The position numbers were made by a program, and so were the translations under genes. The notes under the pieces are model-generated. The model ran no database searches. It was not told where the DNA came from and saw only the letters and a program-made list of their open reading frames with translations. A stretch of DNA of 64,000 bases from contig NZ_BOMS01000042.1 in assembly GCF_016862315.1 (NCBI RefSeq), positions 38,773-102,772 on the forward strand, given 5' to 3'. Origin of the DNA: Actinoplanes palleronii. GTDB taxonomy: Bacteria; Actinomycetota; Actinomycetes; Mycobacteriales; Micromonosporaceae. This document shows, piece by piece, positions 22,178 to 30,341 of the stretch; within the stretch, counting starts at the first letter, position 1; every line of letters starts with the position of its first letter.

Positions 22178-23725
22178 GTGAGTACCCCGCGTCCCGTTCT
22201 CGTCGTCGACTTCGGCGCCCAGTACGCCCAGTTGATCGCCCGCCGGGTCCGTGAGGCCCGCGTCTATTCGGAGATCGTCCCGCACTCGATGCCGGTGGCC
22301 GAGATGCTGGCGAAGAACCCCGCCGCGATCATCCTGTCCGGCGGCCCCTCCAGCGTCTACGAGCCGGGCGCGCCCTCGCTCGACCCGGGCCTGTTCGATC
22401 ATGACGTCCCGGTCTTCGGCATCTGTTACGGCTTCCAGGCGATGGCACAGGCCCTCGGCGGCACGGTCGCGCAGACCGGCTCCCGGGAGTACGGCCGGAC
22501 CCTGCTCGCCGCGCAGGGCGGCACCCTGCTCCGCGACCTGCCGGCCGACCTGCCGGTCTGGATGAGCCACGGCGACAGCGTCGCGGTCGCCCCCGCCGGC
22601 TTCGCGGTCACCGCGTCCACCCCGGGCGCGCCGGTCGCGGCGTTCGAGGACCTCACCGCCAAGCGCGCCGGCGTGCAGTTCCACCCCGAGGTGGCGCACA
22701 CCGAGCAGGGCCAGGAAATGCTCAAGCGCTTCCTGTACGACATCGCCGGCATCGAGCCCACCTGGACGCCGAGCAACATCATCGACGAGCAGGTCGCGCT
22801 GATCCGCGAGCAGGTCGGCGACAAGCAGGTCATCTGCGGCCTCTCCGGCGGTGTCGACTCGGCGGTCGCCGCGGCGCTCGTCCAGAAGGCCATCGGTGAC
22901 CAGCTCACCTGTGTCTTCGTCGACCACGGCCTGCTGCGCGCCGGCGAGGCCGAGCAGGTCGAGAAGGACTACGTGGCGTCCACCGGGGTCCGGCTGGTCG
23001 TCGTCAACGCGGAGGAGCAGTTCCTCGGCCACCTGGCGGGTGTCATCGACCCCGAGCAGAAGCGCAAGATCATCGGCCGGGAGTTCATCCGGTCGTTCGA
23101 GGCCGCGGCCCGCGACCTGGACGCCGAGCGGCACATCGAGTTCCTCGTGCAGGGCACGCTCTACCCCGACGTGGTGGAGTCCGGCGGCGGCACCGGCACC
23201 GCGAACATCAAGTCGCACCACAACGTCGGTGGCCTCCCCGACGACCTGCAGTTCGCGCTGATCGAGCCGCTGCGCACGCTCTTCAAGGACGAGGTGCGCG
23301 CGATCGGCTCGGAGCTCGGCCTGCCCGACGAGATCGTGCAGCGGCACCCGTTCCCGGGTCCCGGCCTGGCCATCCGGATCATCGGCGCGGTCGACCGGGA
23401 GCGGCTGGACCTGCTGCGCCAGGCCGACCTGATCGCCCGCGAGGAGCTCACCGCGGCCGGTCTGGACCGGGACGTCTGGCAGTTCCCGGTGGTGCTGCTG
23501 GCCGACGTGCGCAGTGTCGGCGTGCAGGGCGACGGCCGGACCTACGGGCACCCGGTGGTGCTGCGTCCGGTCTCCTCGGAGGACGCGATGACCGCCGATT
23601 GGTCCCGCCTGCCGTACGACGTGATCGCCAAGATCTCGAACCGGATCACCAACGAGGTCCGGGAGGTCAACCGGGTCGTGCTGGACGTCACGAGCAAGCC
23701 CCCGGGCACCATCGAGTGGGAGTGA
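22178..23725 (+). CDS. guaA: GMP synthase (glutamine-hydrolysing)
   Basis: This enzyme converts XMP to GMP with ATP and glutamine. The 515-residue product has the class I amidotransferase domain first (residues 1-195: [15 protein letters not shown], catalytic Cys in FGICYGFQ, His-Glu in FHPEVAHTE). It is followed by the ATP-pyrophosphatase P-loop [12 protein letters not shown] and the dimerisation domain ending in PPGTIEWE. The start is GTG 22178, 38 nt after the subtilisin terminator. It completes guanine nucleotide synthesis with guaB in the same window. A terminator follows. Confidence 0.97.
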   Translation: MSTPRPVLVVDFGAQYAQLIARRVREARVYSEIVPHSMPVAEMLAKNPAAIILSGGPSSVYEPGAPSLDPGLFDHDVPVFGICYGFQAMAQALGGTVAQTGSREYGRTLLAAQGGTLLRDLPADLPVWMSHGDSVAVAPAGFAVTASTPGAPVAAFEDLTAKRAGVQFHPEVAHTEQGQEMLKRFLYDIAGIEPTWTPSNIIDEQVALIREQVGDKQVICGLSGGVDSAVAAALVQKAIGDQLTCVFVDHGLLRAGEAEQVEKDYVASTGVRLVVVNAEEQFLGHLAGVIDPEQKRKIIGREFIRSFEAAARDLDAERHIEFLVQGTLYPDVVESGGGTGTANIKSHHNVGGLPDDLQFALIEPLRTLFKDEVRAIGSELGLPDEIVQRHPFPGPGLAIRIIGAVDRERLDLLRQADLIAREELTAAGLDRDVWQFPVVLLADVRSVGVQGDGRTYGHPVVLRPVSSEDAMTADWSRLPYDVIAKISNRITNEVREVNRVVLDVTSKPPGTIEWE

Positions 23726-23744
23726 CGGTCAGTAGTGGATCTAT

Positions 23745-23774
23745 AGCTCAGGGCGGGTAAAAACGCCCTGAGCT
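23745..23774 (+). terminator. Terminator after guaA
   Basis: An 11-bp perfect stem (23745-23755 with 23764-23774) with an 8-nt A-rich loop lies 20 nt after guaA. Confidence 0.8.
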
Positions 23775-23856
23775 GCGGTTACACAGCGCTATCCAACTGT
23801 CAGGAACCCGACAGACGCCCCGGATAGGTAACATAATCCGGGCAGAATGCCGCTTC

Positions 23857-24804
23857 GTGACCCCCGCACTGGAACCGCTCCGCAGGATCGCCGCCTACGC
23901 CGTCGCGACTGACGACGAAGGCCGGGTCCTCCTGGTCCGGGCCTCGGCCAAATCCGGTACGCCCGGGATCTGGTCGTTGCCCGGCGGCGCCGTCGACCAC
24001 GGCGAAGACCCCAACCACACCGTCGTCCGCGAGACCGCGGCGGAGACCGGGCTCTCCGTCGCCGTCACCGGGTTGCGTGACGTCCTGGCCGACATGCGCT
24101 CGCTGCCGCACCGCGGCGTCACCATCCACACCGACCGGCTGATCTACACCGTGTCGGTCCGCGGCGGCAACCTGATCGACCGGGTCGGCCACCCCACCGA
24201 CCTGGCGCGCTGGACCACCCTGGAAGAGGCCGAGGGGCTGAAGCTGCGGCCGTTCGCCGCCGCCGCGCTCGGGCTCAGCGCCGCCTCCGCCGACCTGCGC
24301 CCCGACGTGCCGCCGACCTTCCCGTCGTTCTACGCGTACGAGGGGCCGGACGGGCTGCACCGGGCGCAGCGCTTCGCGGCGTACGCGATCGCCACTGACC
24401 CGTACGAAAACCTTCTTTTGACGCGAATCGCCCCGGGCTATCCCGGCGCCGGTTGCTGGCACCTGCCCGGCGGCGGCACCGACTACGGCGAGCAGCCCGG
24501 CACCGCGCTGCTCCGCGAACTCGTCGAGGAGACCGGGCAGGCCGGCCGGCTGATCGAGCTGCTCGGGGTGGCCAGCCACCGCGACGCGGCCTCGCTCGGC
24601 CCGGAGGGCTACCCGATCGACTGGCACGGCGTCCGGGCGTTCTACCGGGTGGTGGTGGACCAGCCGACCGAGGTGACCATCCACGACGTCGGCGGCTCCA
24701 CCTCGGATGCCCGCTGGATGCCGCTCAAGGAGGTCGCCGAACTGGCCTCCGACCAGCTCACCGACGTCACCGCGGACGCCCTGCGCGCGGCGCGGCTAAT
24801 CTAG
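23857..24804 (+). CDS. Tandem double-Nudix hydrolase, paralogue 1
   Basis: Two Nudix hydrolase domains lie in one 315-residue chain. Domain 1 (about residues 10-140) has the box GAVDHGEDP...RETAAETGL, in which one of the paired glutamates is Ala, so it may be inactive. Domain 2 (about residues 170-305) has GGGTDYGEQP...RELVEETGQ with all metal-binding glutamates. Substrates of Nudix enzymes are nucleoside diphosphate derivatives; none can be assigned here. The start is GTG 23857. The next gene has the same two-domain design, so the pair arose by gene duplication of a fused or duplicated domain. Confidence 0.88.
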   Translation: MTPALEPLRRIAAYAVATDDEGRVLLVRASAKSGTPGIWSLPGGAVDHGEDPNHTVVRETAAETGLSVAVTGLRDVLADMRSLPHRGVTIHTDRLIYTVSVRGGNLIDRVGHPTDLARWTTLEEAEGLKLRPFAAAALGLSAASADLRPDVPPTFPSFYAYEGPDGLHRAQRFAAYAIATDPYENLLLTRIAPGYPGAGCWHLPGGGTDYGEQPGTALLRELVEETGQAGRLIELLGVASHRDAASLGPEGYPIDWHGVRAFYRVVVDQPTEVTIHDVGGSTSDARWMPLKEVAELASDQLTDVTADALRAARLI

Positions 24805-24858
24805 GTCAGGTCTCGCGGGTCGCGCGGGACGCGACCCGCGAGGACAGGACGTCGGCCC

Positions 24859-25746
24859 GTGAAGATCAGAAGGGCCGCGGCGTACGGCGTGTGCCGCTCC
24901 GCCGACGGCAGCGTCCTGCTCGCCCGCGGATCGGAGCTCAGCGCGTTCCCCGGCGTCTGGTCGCTGCCCGGCGGCGGCGTCGAGCACGGCGAGCACCCGG
25001 CCGACGCGGTCGTCCGGGAGTTCGGCGAGGAGACCGGGCTGCTGGTCGCGGTCACCGGGGTCCGGGCCGTGGTGGCCGACGTGATCGCCCTGCCGGACGG
25101 GCCGGTCGAGCACACCGACCGGATCATCTACGACGTCACGGTCCAGGACGGCGTGCTGCGCGCCGAGGCCGACGGCACCACCGACCTGGCCGCGTGGCTG
25201 ACGCCCGCCACCGTCGCCGAGGTGCCGCTGCTGCCGTTCACCGCACACGCCCTCGGCGCACCGTCCGCCCTGCCGGCCGTGCCGGACGACGACGAGCCGG
25301 TGCGCCGGGGCACCCGGGTGCAGCGGTTCGGGGCGTACGGTCTGGTCACCGACCCGGCCGGCCGGGTCCTGCTGGCCCGGATCACCGAGGGTTACCCCGG
25401 CGGCGGCCAGTGGCACCTGCCGGGCGGCGGCACCGACTTCGGCGAGACGCCCGAGCAGGGTCTGCTCCGCGAGCTCGACGAGGAGACCTCGCAGCGCGGC
25501 CGGGTGGACGGATTGCTCACCGTCGGCCACCGCTACGACCCGGCGGCACTCGGGCCCGAGGGCATTCCGATGGATTGGCATGTGATCCGCGTCGTTTACC
25601 GGGTAAGGGTGGATGAACCGGTCACCGCATCGGTCACCGAGGCGGCCGGCGGATCCACCGACCGGGCGTCCTGGTTCACCCTCGGTGAGGTGGGCGAACT
25701 GCCCTTGACCGAACTGGCCCAGGAAGCACTGGCCCACACGGGCTAA
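24859..25746 (+). CDS. Tandem double-Nudix hydrolase, paralogue 2
   Basis: This 295-residue protein also has two Nudix domains. Domain 1 carries a fully canonical box ([10 protein letters not shown]...REFGEETGL). Domain 2 carries [10 protein letters not shown]...RELDEETSQ, with the usual Gly replaced by Ser. The linker and the sequence around domain 2 ([22 protein letters not shown]) align with the upstream paralogue (QRFAAYAIATDP, GPEGYPIDWH). AGGACAGG lies about 10 nt before the GTG, and the 54-nt spacing suggests an operon. The degenerate domain differs between the two paralogues. Confidence 0.88.
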   Translation: MKIRRAAAYGVCRSADGSVLLARGSELSAFPGVWSLPGGGVEHGEHPADAVVREFGEETGLLVAVTGVRAVVADVIALPDGPVEHTDRIIYDVTVQDGVLRAEADGTTDLAAWLTPATVAEVPLLPFTAHALGAPSALPAVPDDDEPVRRGTRVQRFGAYGLVTDPAGRVLLARITEGYPGGGQWHLPGGGTDFGETPEQGLLRELDEETSQRGRVDGLLTVGHRYDPAALGPEGIPMDWHVIRVVYRVRVDEPVTASVTEAAGGSTDRASWFTLGEVGELPLTELAQEALAHTG

Positions 25747-25897
25747 AATCGTTACCAGGAAGATGGAGAGCGGCCCGTTGCGCAGCGCAACTAATCGGCC
25801 TCTCGCCAAGGCCGTTTCGCTGTGCGATGGTGTAACCCGCAATTTCGCCGGGCTCGTCACGATGCCGGTGGAACCCCGAACTCCATGGAGGAAGCAC

Positions 25898-26881
25898 GTG
25901 CCGAGTACCCCTTGGCGCCGGCGTCGATCGACGGATAGCCCCCGTCCCGCCGGTCGTCGTTGGGCAGGCCGCTTGCGCCGAGGCGGGTCTCTCGCCCGGC
26001 AAGCCCTACTGGTTCGGGTGGGCCGCCGGTCCACCGAGACGAGCCGGGCCGCCACCGCGACCCGTGCCGAGGTGCTCTACACCGGGTCGGAGCCTGGGTT
26101 GATCCGTACCCTCCCCGCCCCCGGAGTTCCACTGGACACCACCCCCGCCTTCGACGCCGTCCCGGCTGACGAGGAGTCGATCCCGGCGACCATCCCGTTG
26201 CTGCCGGGCGAGCCCACCATGGCTCGCCGGGTGCGCTTCGCCCTGGTCAACGCGTGCACCCTGAGCAGCCTCGGGCTCGGCCTGTTCGCCATCTTCCTGG
26301 CGATGGCCGGTCGTCCGCAGATCGCGGCCGCCTGCCTGATCGCCTGCGTGGCCTTCGACGGCCTGGACGGCGCGCTGGCTCGCAAGCTCGGTGTCGCCAG
26401 CCCGTTCGGCGCGCAGATGGACTCGCTGGCCGACATGTGCTCGTTCGGCCTGGCCGCGCCGGTCGTGGTCTACGCCTCGCTGGCCGGTCGGGTGCCGCCC
26501 GCGGCCGCCGCGGTGGCTGCCGCGCTGGTCGCCGGCTGTGCCGCGATCCGGCTGGCCCGCTTCAACGTGTCGCCGAAGGACGGTCGCTACTTCTCCGGCG
26601 TGCCGACCACGATGACCGCCGCGGTGCTCGCTCTGGCGGTGCTGATCGGTCTGCAGCCGCTGCCCGGGTTCGCGGTGCTGGCCGGTGTCGCGCTGCTGGC
26701 CTTCGCCATGGTGTCGAGCTTCCCGTACGCGAAGCTCGCCCGGATCATCAAGCTGCCGCCGTGGTTGTGGCTGCTGCCGGTCGTCGGTGCGCTGCAGGAC
26801 GTGCGGATGACGTTCGTGATGGTCGTCGCGACGTACCTCGTCAGCGGCCCGATCATGTGGATGCGGGCCAAGCGCGCCTGA
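25898..26881 (+). CDS. pssA: CDP-diacylglycerol-serine O-phosphatidyltransferase (phosphatidylserine synthase)
   Basis: This integral membrane enzyme makes phosphatidylserine, the precursor of phosphatidylethanolamine. The CDP-alcohol phosphotransferase signature is perfect: DGLDGALARKLG followed by FGAQMDSLADM, with all metal-binding aspartates. About six hydrophobic segments follow. GTG 25898 is chosen because GGAGG lies 6 nt upstream; it gives 327 residues with an Arg-rich N-terminal extension of about 107 residues before the enzyme core (MARRVRFALVNACT). A start at ATG 26218 would give the bare core but has no RBS. The partner psd gene is convergent rather than co-directional. Confidence 0.88.
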   Translation: MPSTPWRRRRSTDSPRPAGRRWAGRLRRGGSLARQALLVRVGRRSTETSRAATATRAEVLYTGSEPGLIRTLPAPGVPLDTTPAFDAVPADEESIPATIPLLPGEPTMARRVRFALVNACTLSSLGLGLFAIFLAMAGRPQIAAACLIACVAFDGLDGALARKLGVASPFGAQMDSLADMCSFGLAAPVVVYASLAGRVPPAAAAVAAALVAGCAAIRLARFNVSPKDGRYFSGVPTTMTAAVLALAVLIGLQPLPGFAVLAGVALLAFAMVSSFPYAKLARIIKLPPWLWLLPVVGALQDVRMTFVMVVATYLVSGPIMWMRAKRA

Positions 26882-26893
26882 TCCCCTGACCTG

Positions 26894-26930
26894 AAAAGGG
26901 GCCGTCTCCCGATGGGAGGCGGCCCCTTTT
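26894..26930. terminator. Strong terminator after pssA
   Basis: A 17-bp stem (26894-26910 with 26914-26930; one G-T wobble) with a 3-nt loop ends in a run of six T on the plus strand. A run of A at the other end makes it bidirectional. Confidence 0.9.
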
Positions 26931-27092
26931 TTGCGCGATGGGCACGGTTGTGGGTGACGTCACGGTCCGTTCGGAAGCCCGAAACCCCTGGGTACGGCGT
27001 TGTGCGGCTGGGATGTGCGGGACGTCACGGAAAGACCGTTTTGACCACGTACCGTGAGGGGTGTCGCAGTCTCAGCGGCCCTGGTGCCGGGA

Positions 27093-27123
27093 GAGGCCGC
27101 GGACCTCGATGGACCGCGACCTC
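27093..27123 (-). terminator. Possible terminator after psd
   Basis: An imperfect 10-bp inverted repeat (27093-27102 with 27114-27123, one mismatch) lies 19 nt beyond the psd stop. The rest of the 26931-27141 gap shows only two copies of GACGTCACGG. Confidence 0.35.
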
Positions 27124-27141
27124 ATCTCGGTGATCGTCGGA

Positions 27142-28386
27142 TCAGCGCCAGCGGGCGATGATCGTGGAGCCGCCGACGACCCGCTCGTCGACGCTGACCA
27201 GTGCCTCGGCCTTGTCGGCCGGCAGGTAGACGTCGGTGCGCGAGCCGAAACGGATCAGCCCGTAGCGCTCACCCTTGGCGAGCAGCGTGCCCACCGGTGC
27301 CCGCTGCACGATCCGCCGGGCGATCAGCCCGGTCCGCTGCGCCACCACGACCGTGCCGTTGTCGGTGTCCAGCACGGTGTAGGCGGCCACGTTGTGCTCG
27401 GCGGCGGCCGTCGCCGCGTTCGCGTAGCCACCCTCCTCGACGAAGTAGTCGGCCACCCGGCCGGCCACCGGCGTGCGGTTGACGTGCACGTCGAACACGG
27501 AGAGGAAGACCGCGATGCGGAGGAACTCGCCCGGCCCGAACCGCTCGTCGTGCATCCGCTCGACCGAGAGCACCTTGCCGTCGGCGGCCGAGATCACGGC
27601 CGCCGGGTCGGTCGGCACGTCCCGCTCCGGGTCCCGGAAGAACGCCGCGACCGGGCCGGCGGCCAGCGCCGGGATCAGCCAGAGCTTCGACTTGGGCCGG
27701 GCCCGGCGGGCCAGCGCGGCCAGGCCGAGCGCGATGCCGGCGGCGGCGACGCCGTTCGAGTCGATGTGCATGGTCCGGGTGACCGGGACGCTGGACGGCC
27801 GGTAGGCCGGGGCCAGCCCGGCCGCGGTGGCCACGTCGGCCGGGGTGAACCGGAGCTTGTGCACGCGCAGCGGCGGCTGGTTGCGGACCACCAGGTCGGA
27901 GCCGACACCGAAGAGCGAGCCCTGCCGGAACAGCTCGGCCGCGGCACCCTGGGTGCGGCCCGGGCCGGCCGGGGTGGCGAGGCTGAGCACGGCGCCGTCG
28001 TTCAGGTGCTTGGTGAGCTTCTCGATCAGGCCGCGGGTGTCCTCGGCGGTGCCGGTCTGCGGCTCGCCGACGATCACCACGTCGGCGCCCTGGACCTCGT
28101 CCAGCGACTCGACGATCTTCACGCGGTCGGCCACCCAGCTGCCCAGGCCGGTGATGTGGCCGCGGAGCAGGTCGGCGCTGCTGTGCTCGCCGGCCACCAG
28201 GATCAGGGTGTCACCGGGCAGCAGCGCCTCGACGGCGGCCGCCACCACGGCGGAATAGTGGTCGGCGCCGATCAGCAGGGCGGTGGTGGCCGCGTTCTGC
28301 CGGGCGAACTCGGCGGTCAGGGCACGAGCGGCCCGGGCTCCCACGGCCGGAACGGGCGTGGCGGACACGTCGGGAAACTGGCTCAT
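27142..28386 (-). CDS. psd: Phosphatidylserine decarboxylase proenzyme fused to an N-terminal Rossmann/methyltransferase-like domain
   Basis: The C-terminal part (about residues 205-414) is a short-form phosphatidylserine decarboxylase. It has AAFFRDPERDVP, ISAADGKVLSVERM, VFLSVFDVHVNRTPVAG, and the self-cleavage site GGST near the C-terminus, whose Ser becomes the pyruvoyl group. The first roughly 185 residues (TALLIGADHYSAVVAAAVEA ... LPGDTLILVAGEHSSADLL ... ADVVIVGEPQTG) look like a class I methyltransferase-type Rossmann fold without a clear glycine motif, so it may be non-catalytic. Stand-alone actinobacterial Psd is about 230 residues. The ATG at 28386 is the most upstream start with family-like context; its RBS is weak. 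Confidence 0.88.
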   Translation of the reverse strand: MSQFPDVSATPVPAVGARAARALTAEFARQNAATTALLIGADHYSAVVAAAVEALLPGDTLILVAGEHSSADLLRGHITGLGSWVADRVKIVESLDEVQGADVVIVGEPQTGTAEDTRGLIEKLTKHLNDGAVLSLATPAGPGRTQGAAAELFRQGSLFGVGSDLVVRNQPPLRVHKLRFTPADVATAAGLAPAYRPSSVPVTRTMHIDSNGVAAAGIALGLAALARRARPKSKLWLIPALAAGPVAAFFRDPERDVPTDPAAVISAADGKVLSVERMHDERFGPGEFLRIAVFLSVFDVHVNRTPVAGRVADYFVEEGGYANAATAAAEHNVAAYTVLDTDNGTVVVAQRTGLIARRIVQRAPVGTLLAKGERYGLIRFGSRTDVYLPADKAEALVSVDERVVGGSTIIARWR

Positions 28387-28439
28387 TCCGCGAGCATATT
28401 GCCCCGCCCACGAGCGGTGGCCCGTGGGCGGGGCATCGG

Positions 28440-28799
28440 TCACTTCTCCGGCTCTGCCTTCGCCTCGCGGCCGGCCGCGCCGTGCTCCTTGGTGAACCGC
28501 ACTCCGGGGTCCTCCAGCAGCTCCTGAACGATCGAGGCGTGCACCTCGGGCGACAGGTCGCCGGGGGTGGTCTCGACCCGTGCCTCGGCGGCGACCGGGA
28601 GCGGCTGCTGGTCCCGGCGTCCGGAAGTGATCGCCCCGAGCAGGCCGATCACCCCGAACAGGATCAGGCCGCCGGCGACCGTCCAGCCCAGCGCGGGCAG
28701 GTGCAGGGTGATCACCGCGGAGAGTCCCCACCACGCCGCGATGAGCAGGAAGAGCAGGCCGAAGGTGAGCGAGACGCCATCCATCCGGTGCGGTTTCAT
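28440..28799 (-). CDS. Small membrane protein of the PspC locus
   Basis: This is a 119-residue protein with two hydrophobic segments (about residues 10-30 and 36-58) and a cytosolic acidic tail (SPEVHASIVQELLEDPGVRFTKEHG). I do not recognise the family. Its ATG overlaps the stop of the upstream PspC-domain gene by 4 nt, so it is translationally coupled and probably works with it at the membrane. Confidence 0.75.
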   Translation of the reverse strand: MKPHRMDGVSLTFGLLFLLIAAWWGLSAVITLHLPALGWTVAGGLILFGVIGLLGAITSGRRDQQPLPVAAEARVETTPGDLSPEVHASIVQELLEDPGVRFTKEHGAAGREAKAEPEK

Positions 28800-30208
28800 C
28801 GGATCACCTCCAGGTTTCCGGTGTCCAGCCGCAGGTCGAGCTGGAGCTTGCCGCCGCCGGCGCCGTCCGCGCCGAGGTCGGTGACTGCCTGCGATTCCGC
28901 CGCGGAACCGCTGGTCTCCTGGCCGAACACCACGGCGCGGCCGCCGACCCGGACCGACGCGGTGGTGTCCACCGAGTCCGGCAGCAGCACCCGCAGCTGG
29001 CCGACCTTCATGGTGACCGCGGTGGTCTGGTCGGCGCCGGTGAAGTCGACGGCGCGCAGGTCCAGGGTGACGTTGCCGAGGGTGAACTCGTAGGAGTCGG
29101 CGACCTCGGCGAGGGTGGCCGGGCGGTACACGCTGTCCCGGAACTCGCTGCCCCAGCGCTCGGTGCCGGTCGAGATCAGCAGACCGATCGTGGTCAGCAG
29201 GGCCAGGAAGATCAAACCGCGGGCCCGGCCGAACCAGGCGCCGAGCAGCAGGCCGAATCCGAGGGTGGCCAGCACGGCCGCGAAGTACGCGGAGACCGCC
29301 ACGTTCAGCCCGGCCATGTCCAGCGCGGCCAGCACGCCGATCACCATGAGCGCGGCGAAGAAGGTCAGCCGGCCCAGGATCGAACGCTCCTTCGGCGGCT
29401 TGGGGGGTTTCGCCGGTTTCGACGGTGTGGGCGGCGCCGGGTACGCACTGTTCCCGGCGAACGGCCCGTGCGGCGCGAACGGCGGGCGGTAGCCCGACTC
29501 GGTCGGCGGGGTCCAGCGCGGCGGCTCGTACGGCGGCGGGGTCGGCGGGGTCACCGGTTCGCCGGTCGGTGCGGAGGTGGCCGGCGCCGTGAACGCCATC
29601 GTCGGGTCCTCAGCCGCCGGGCCGGTCGCGCCGGCCGGGCCGGGCGGCGGTGGCGGCGGTGGCTGCGGGATGTGCGGAAAGATGCCCGCCGGCGCACCCC
29701 GCTTGATCAGCAGGAACGCGCCGACCAGGACGGCGGCCGCGAGCATGCTGGCCCGGGCGCCGTCGCTGACCACGAACGAGAACGTGAGCAGGGCGGCGCT
29801 GCCGAGCAGCACCACGGAGAGCGGGGTCATCCCGGAGTGGCCCTTGCCGAGCAGCGACTCCACCGGCGAGGCGGTGTCGCCCTCGGACGGGATGACCAGC
29901 CAGCCGATCAGGTAGAACAGCACGCCCGCGCCGCCGAGCACGCCGAGCACGGCCAGCAGTACGCGCCACAGCACCGGGTCGGTGTTGGTACGCCGGGCCA
30001 GCGCGCCGCAGACGCCGGCGATGTACCGCCCCTCGCGGGGGCGGATCAGCTGCTGACGGGCGAACGCGGCGCCGGCGGCGGAGAGCCACGGCGGCACGTT
30101 CGCACCCGGCGGGGGCGGAGGCGGCGGCGGGTAGTCGGAGGTGGAAGGCGCCGGCCCACCCTCGGGACCGGCACCCGGGGTACGGGGTTCGGCAGCTTCG
30201 TCGTTCAT
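28796..30208 (-). CDS. PspC-domain membrane protein
   Basis: The 470-residue protein starts with a Pro-rich cytosolic tail. A PspC domain follows (REGRYIAGVCGALARRTNTDPVLWRVLLAVLG, about residues 58-110), then several transmembrane segments separated by a long Pro-rich loop (residues about 180-265), and a C-terminal beta-rich domain of the type found in actinobacterial PspC/LiaF-like proteins (ELTLGNVTLDLRAVDF-like, here FTLGNVTLDLRAVDF). It is divergent from the PspC-histidine kinase gene across a shared 133-bp promoter region. The likely role is sensing or buffering envelope stress. Confidence 0.85.
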   Translation of the reverse strand: MNDEAAEPRTPGAGPEGGPAPSTSDYPPPPPPPPGANVPPWLSAAGAAFARQQLIRPREGRYIAGVCGALARRTNTDPVLWRVLLAVLGVLGGAGVLFYLIGWLVIPSEGDTASPVESLLGKGHSGMTPLSVVLLGSAALLTFSFVVSDGARASMLAAAVLVGAFLLIKRGAPAGIFPHIPQPPPPPPPGPAGATGPAAEDPTMAFTAPATSAPTGEPVTPPTPPPYEPPRWTPPTESGYRPPFAPHGPFAGNSAYPAPPTPSKPAKPPKPPKERSILGRLTFFAALMVIGVLAALDMAGLNVAVSAYFAAVLATLGFGLLLGAWFGRARGLIFLALLTTIGLLISTGTERWGSEFRDSVYRPATLAEVADSYEFTLGNVTLDLRAVDFTGADQTTAVTMKVGQLRVLLPDSVDTTASVRVGGRAVVFGQETSGSAAESQAVTDLGADGAGGGKLQLDLRLDTGNLEVIR

Positions 30209-30242
30209 GCCTTCGATCCTGTGCCCCGGCGGGCCCCAGCCG

Positions 30243-30281
30243 CCTCAGGATGTGACCCTGAGGCCACCCTGAGATCCTGAG
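30243..30281. promoter_or_regulatory. Cluster of CCTGAG motifs in divergent PspC/kinase promoter
   Basis: Within 39 bp there are three direct copies of CCTGAG (30257-30262, 30268-30273, 30276-30281) and one inverted copy (CTCAGG, 30244-30249). The first pair forms CCTCAGG-N7-CCTGAGG. This is a candidate operator for the response regulator encoded 1.3 kb downstream. No promoter boxes could be assigned with confidence. Confidence 0.45.
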
Positions 30282-30341
30282 CCGCCGTTACCGGGGAAGT
30301 TCCCCGTGGCCGCAGCCCGCCGCACGTGTGACGATCGGAGG

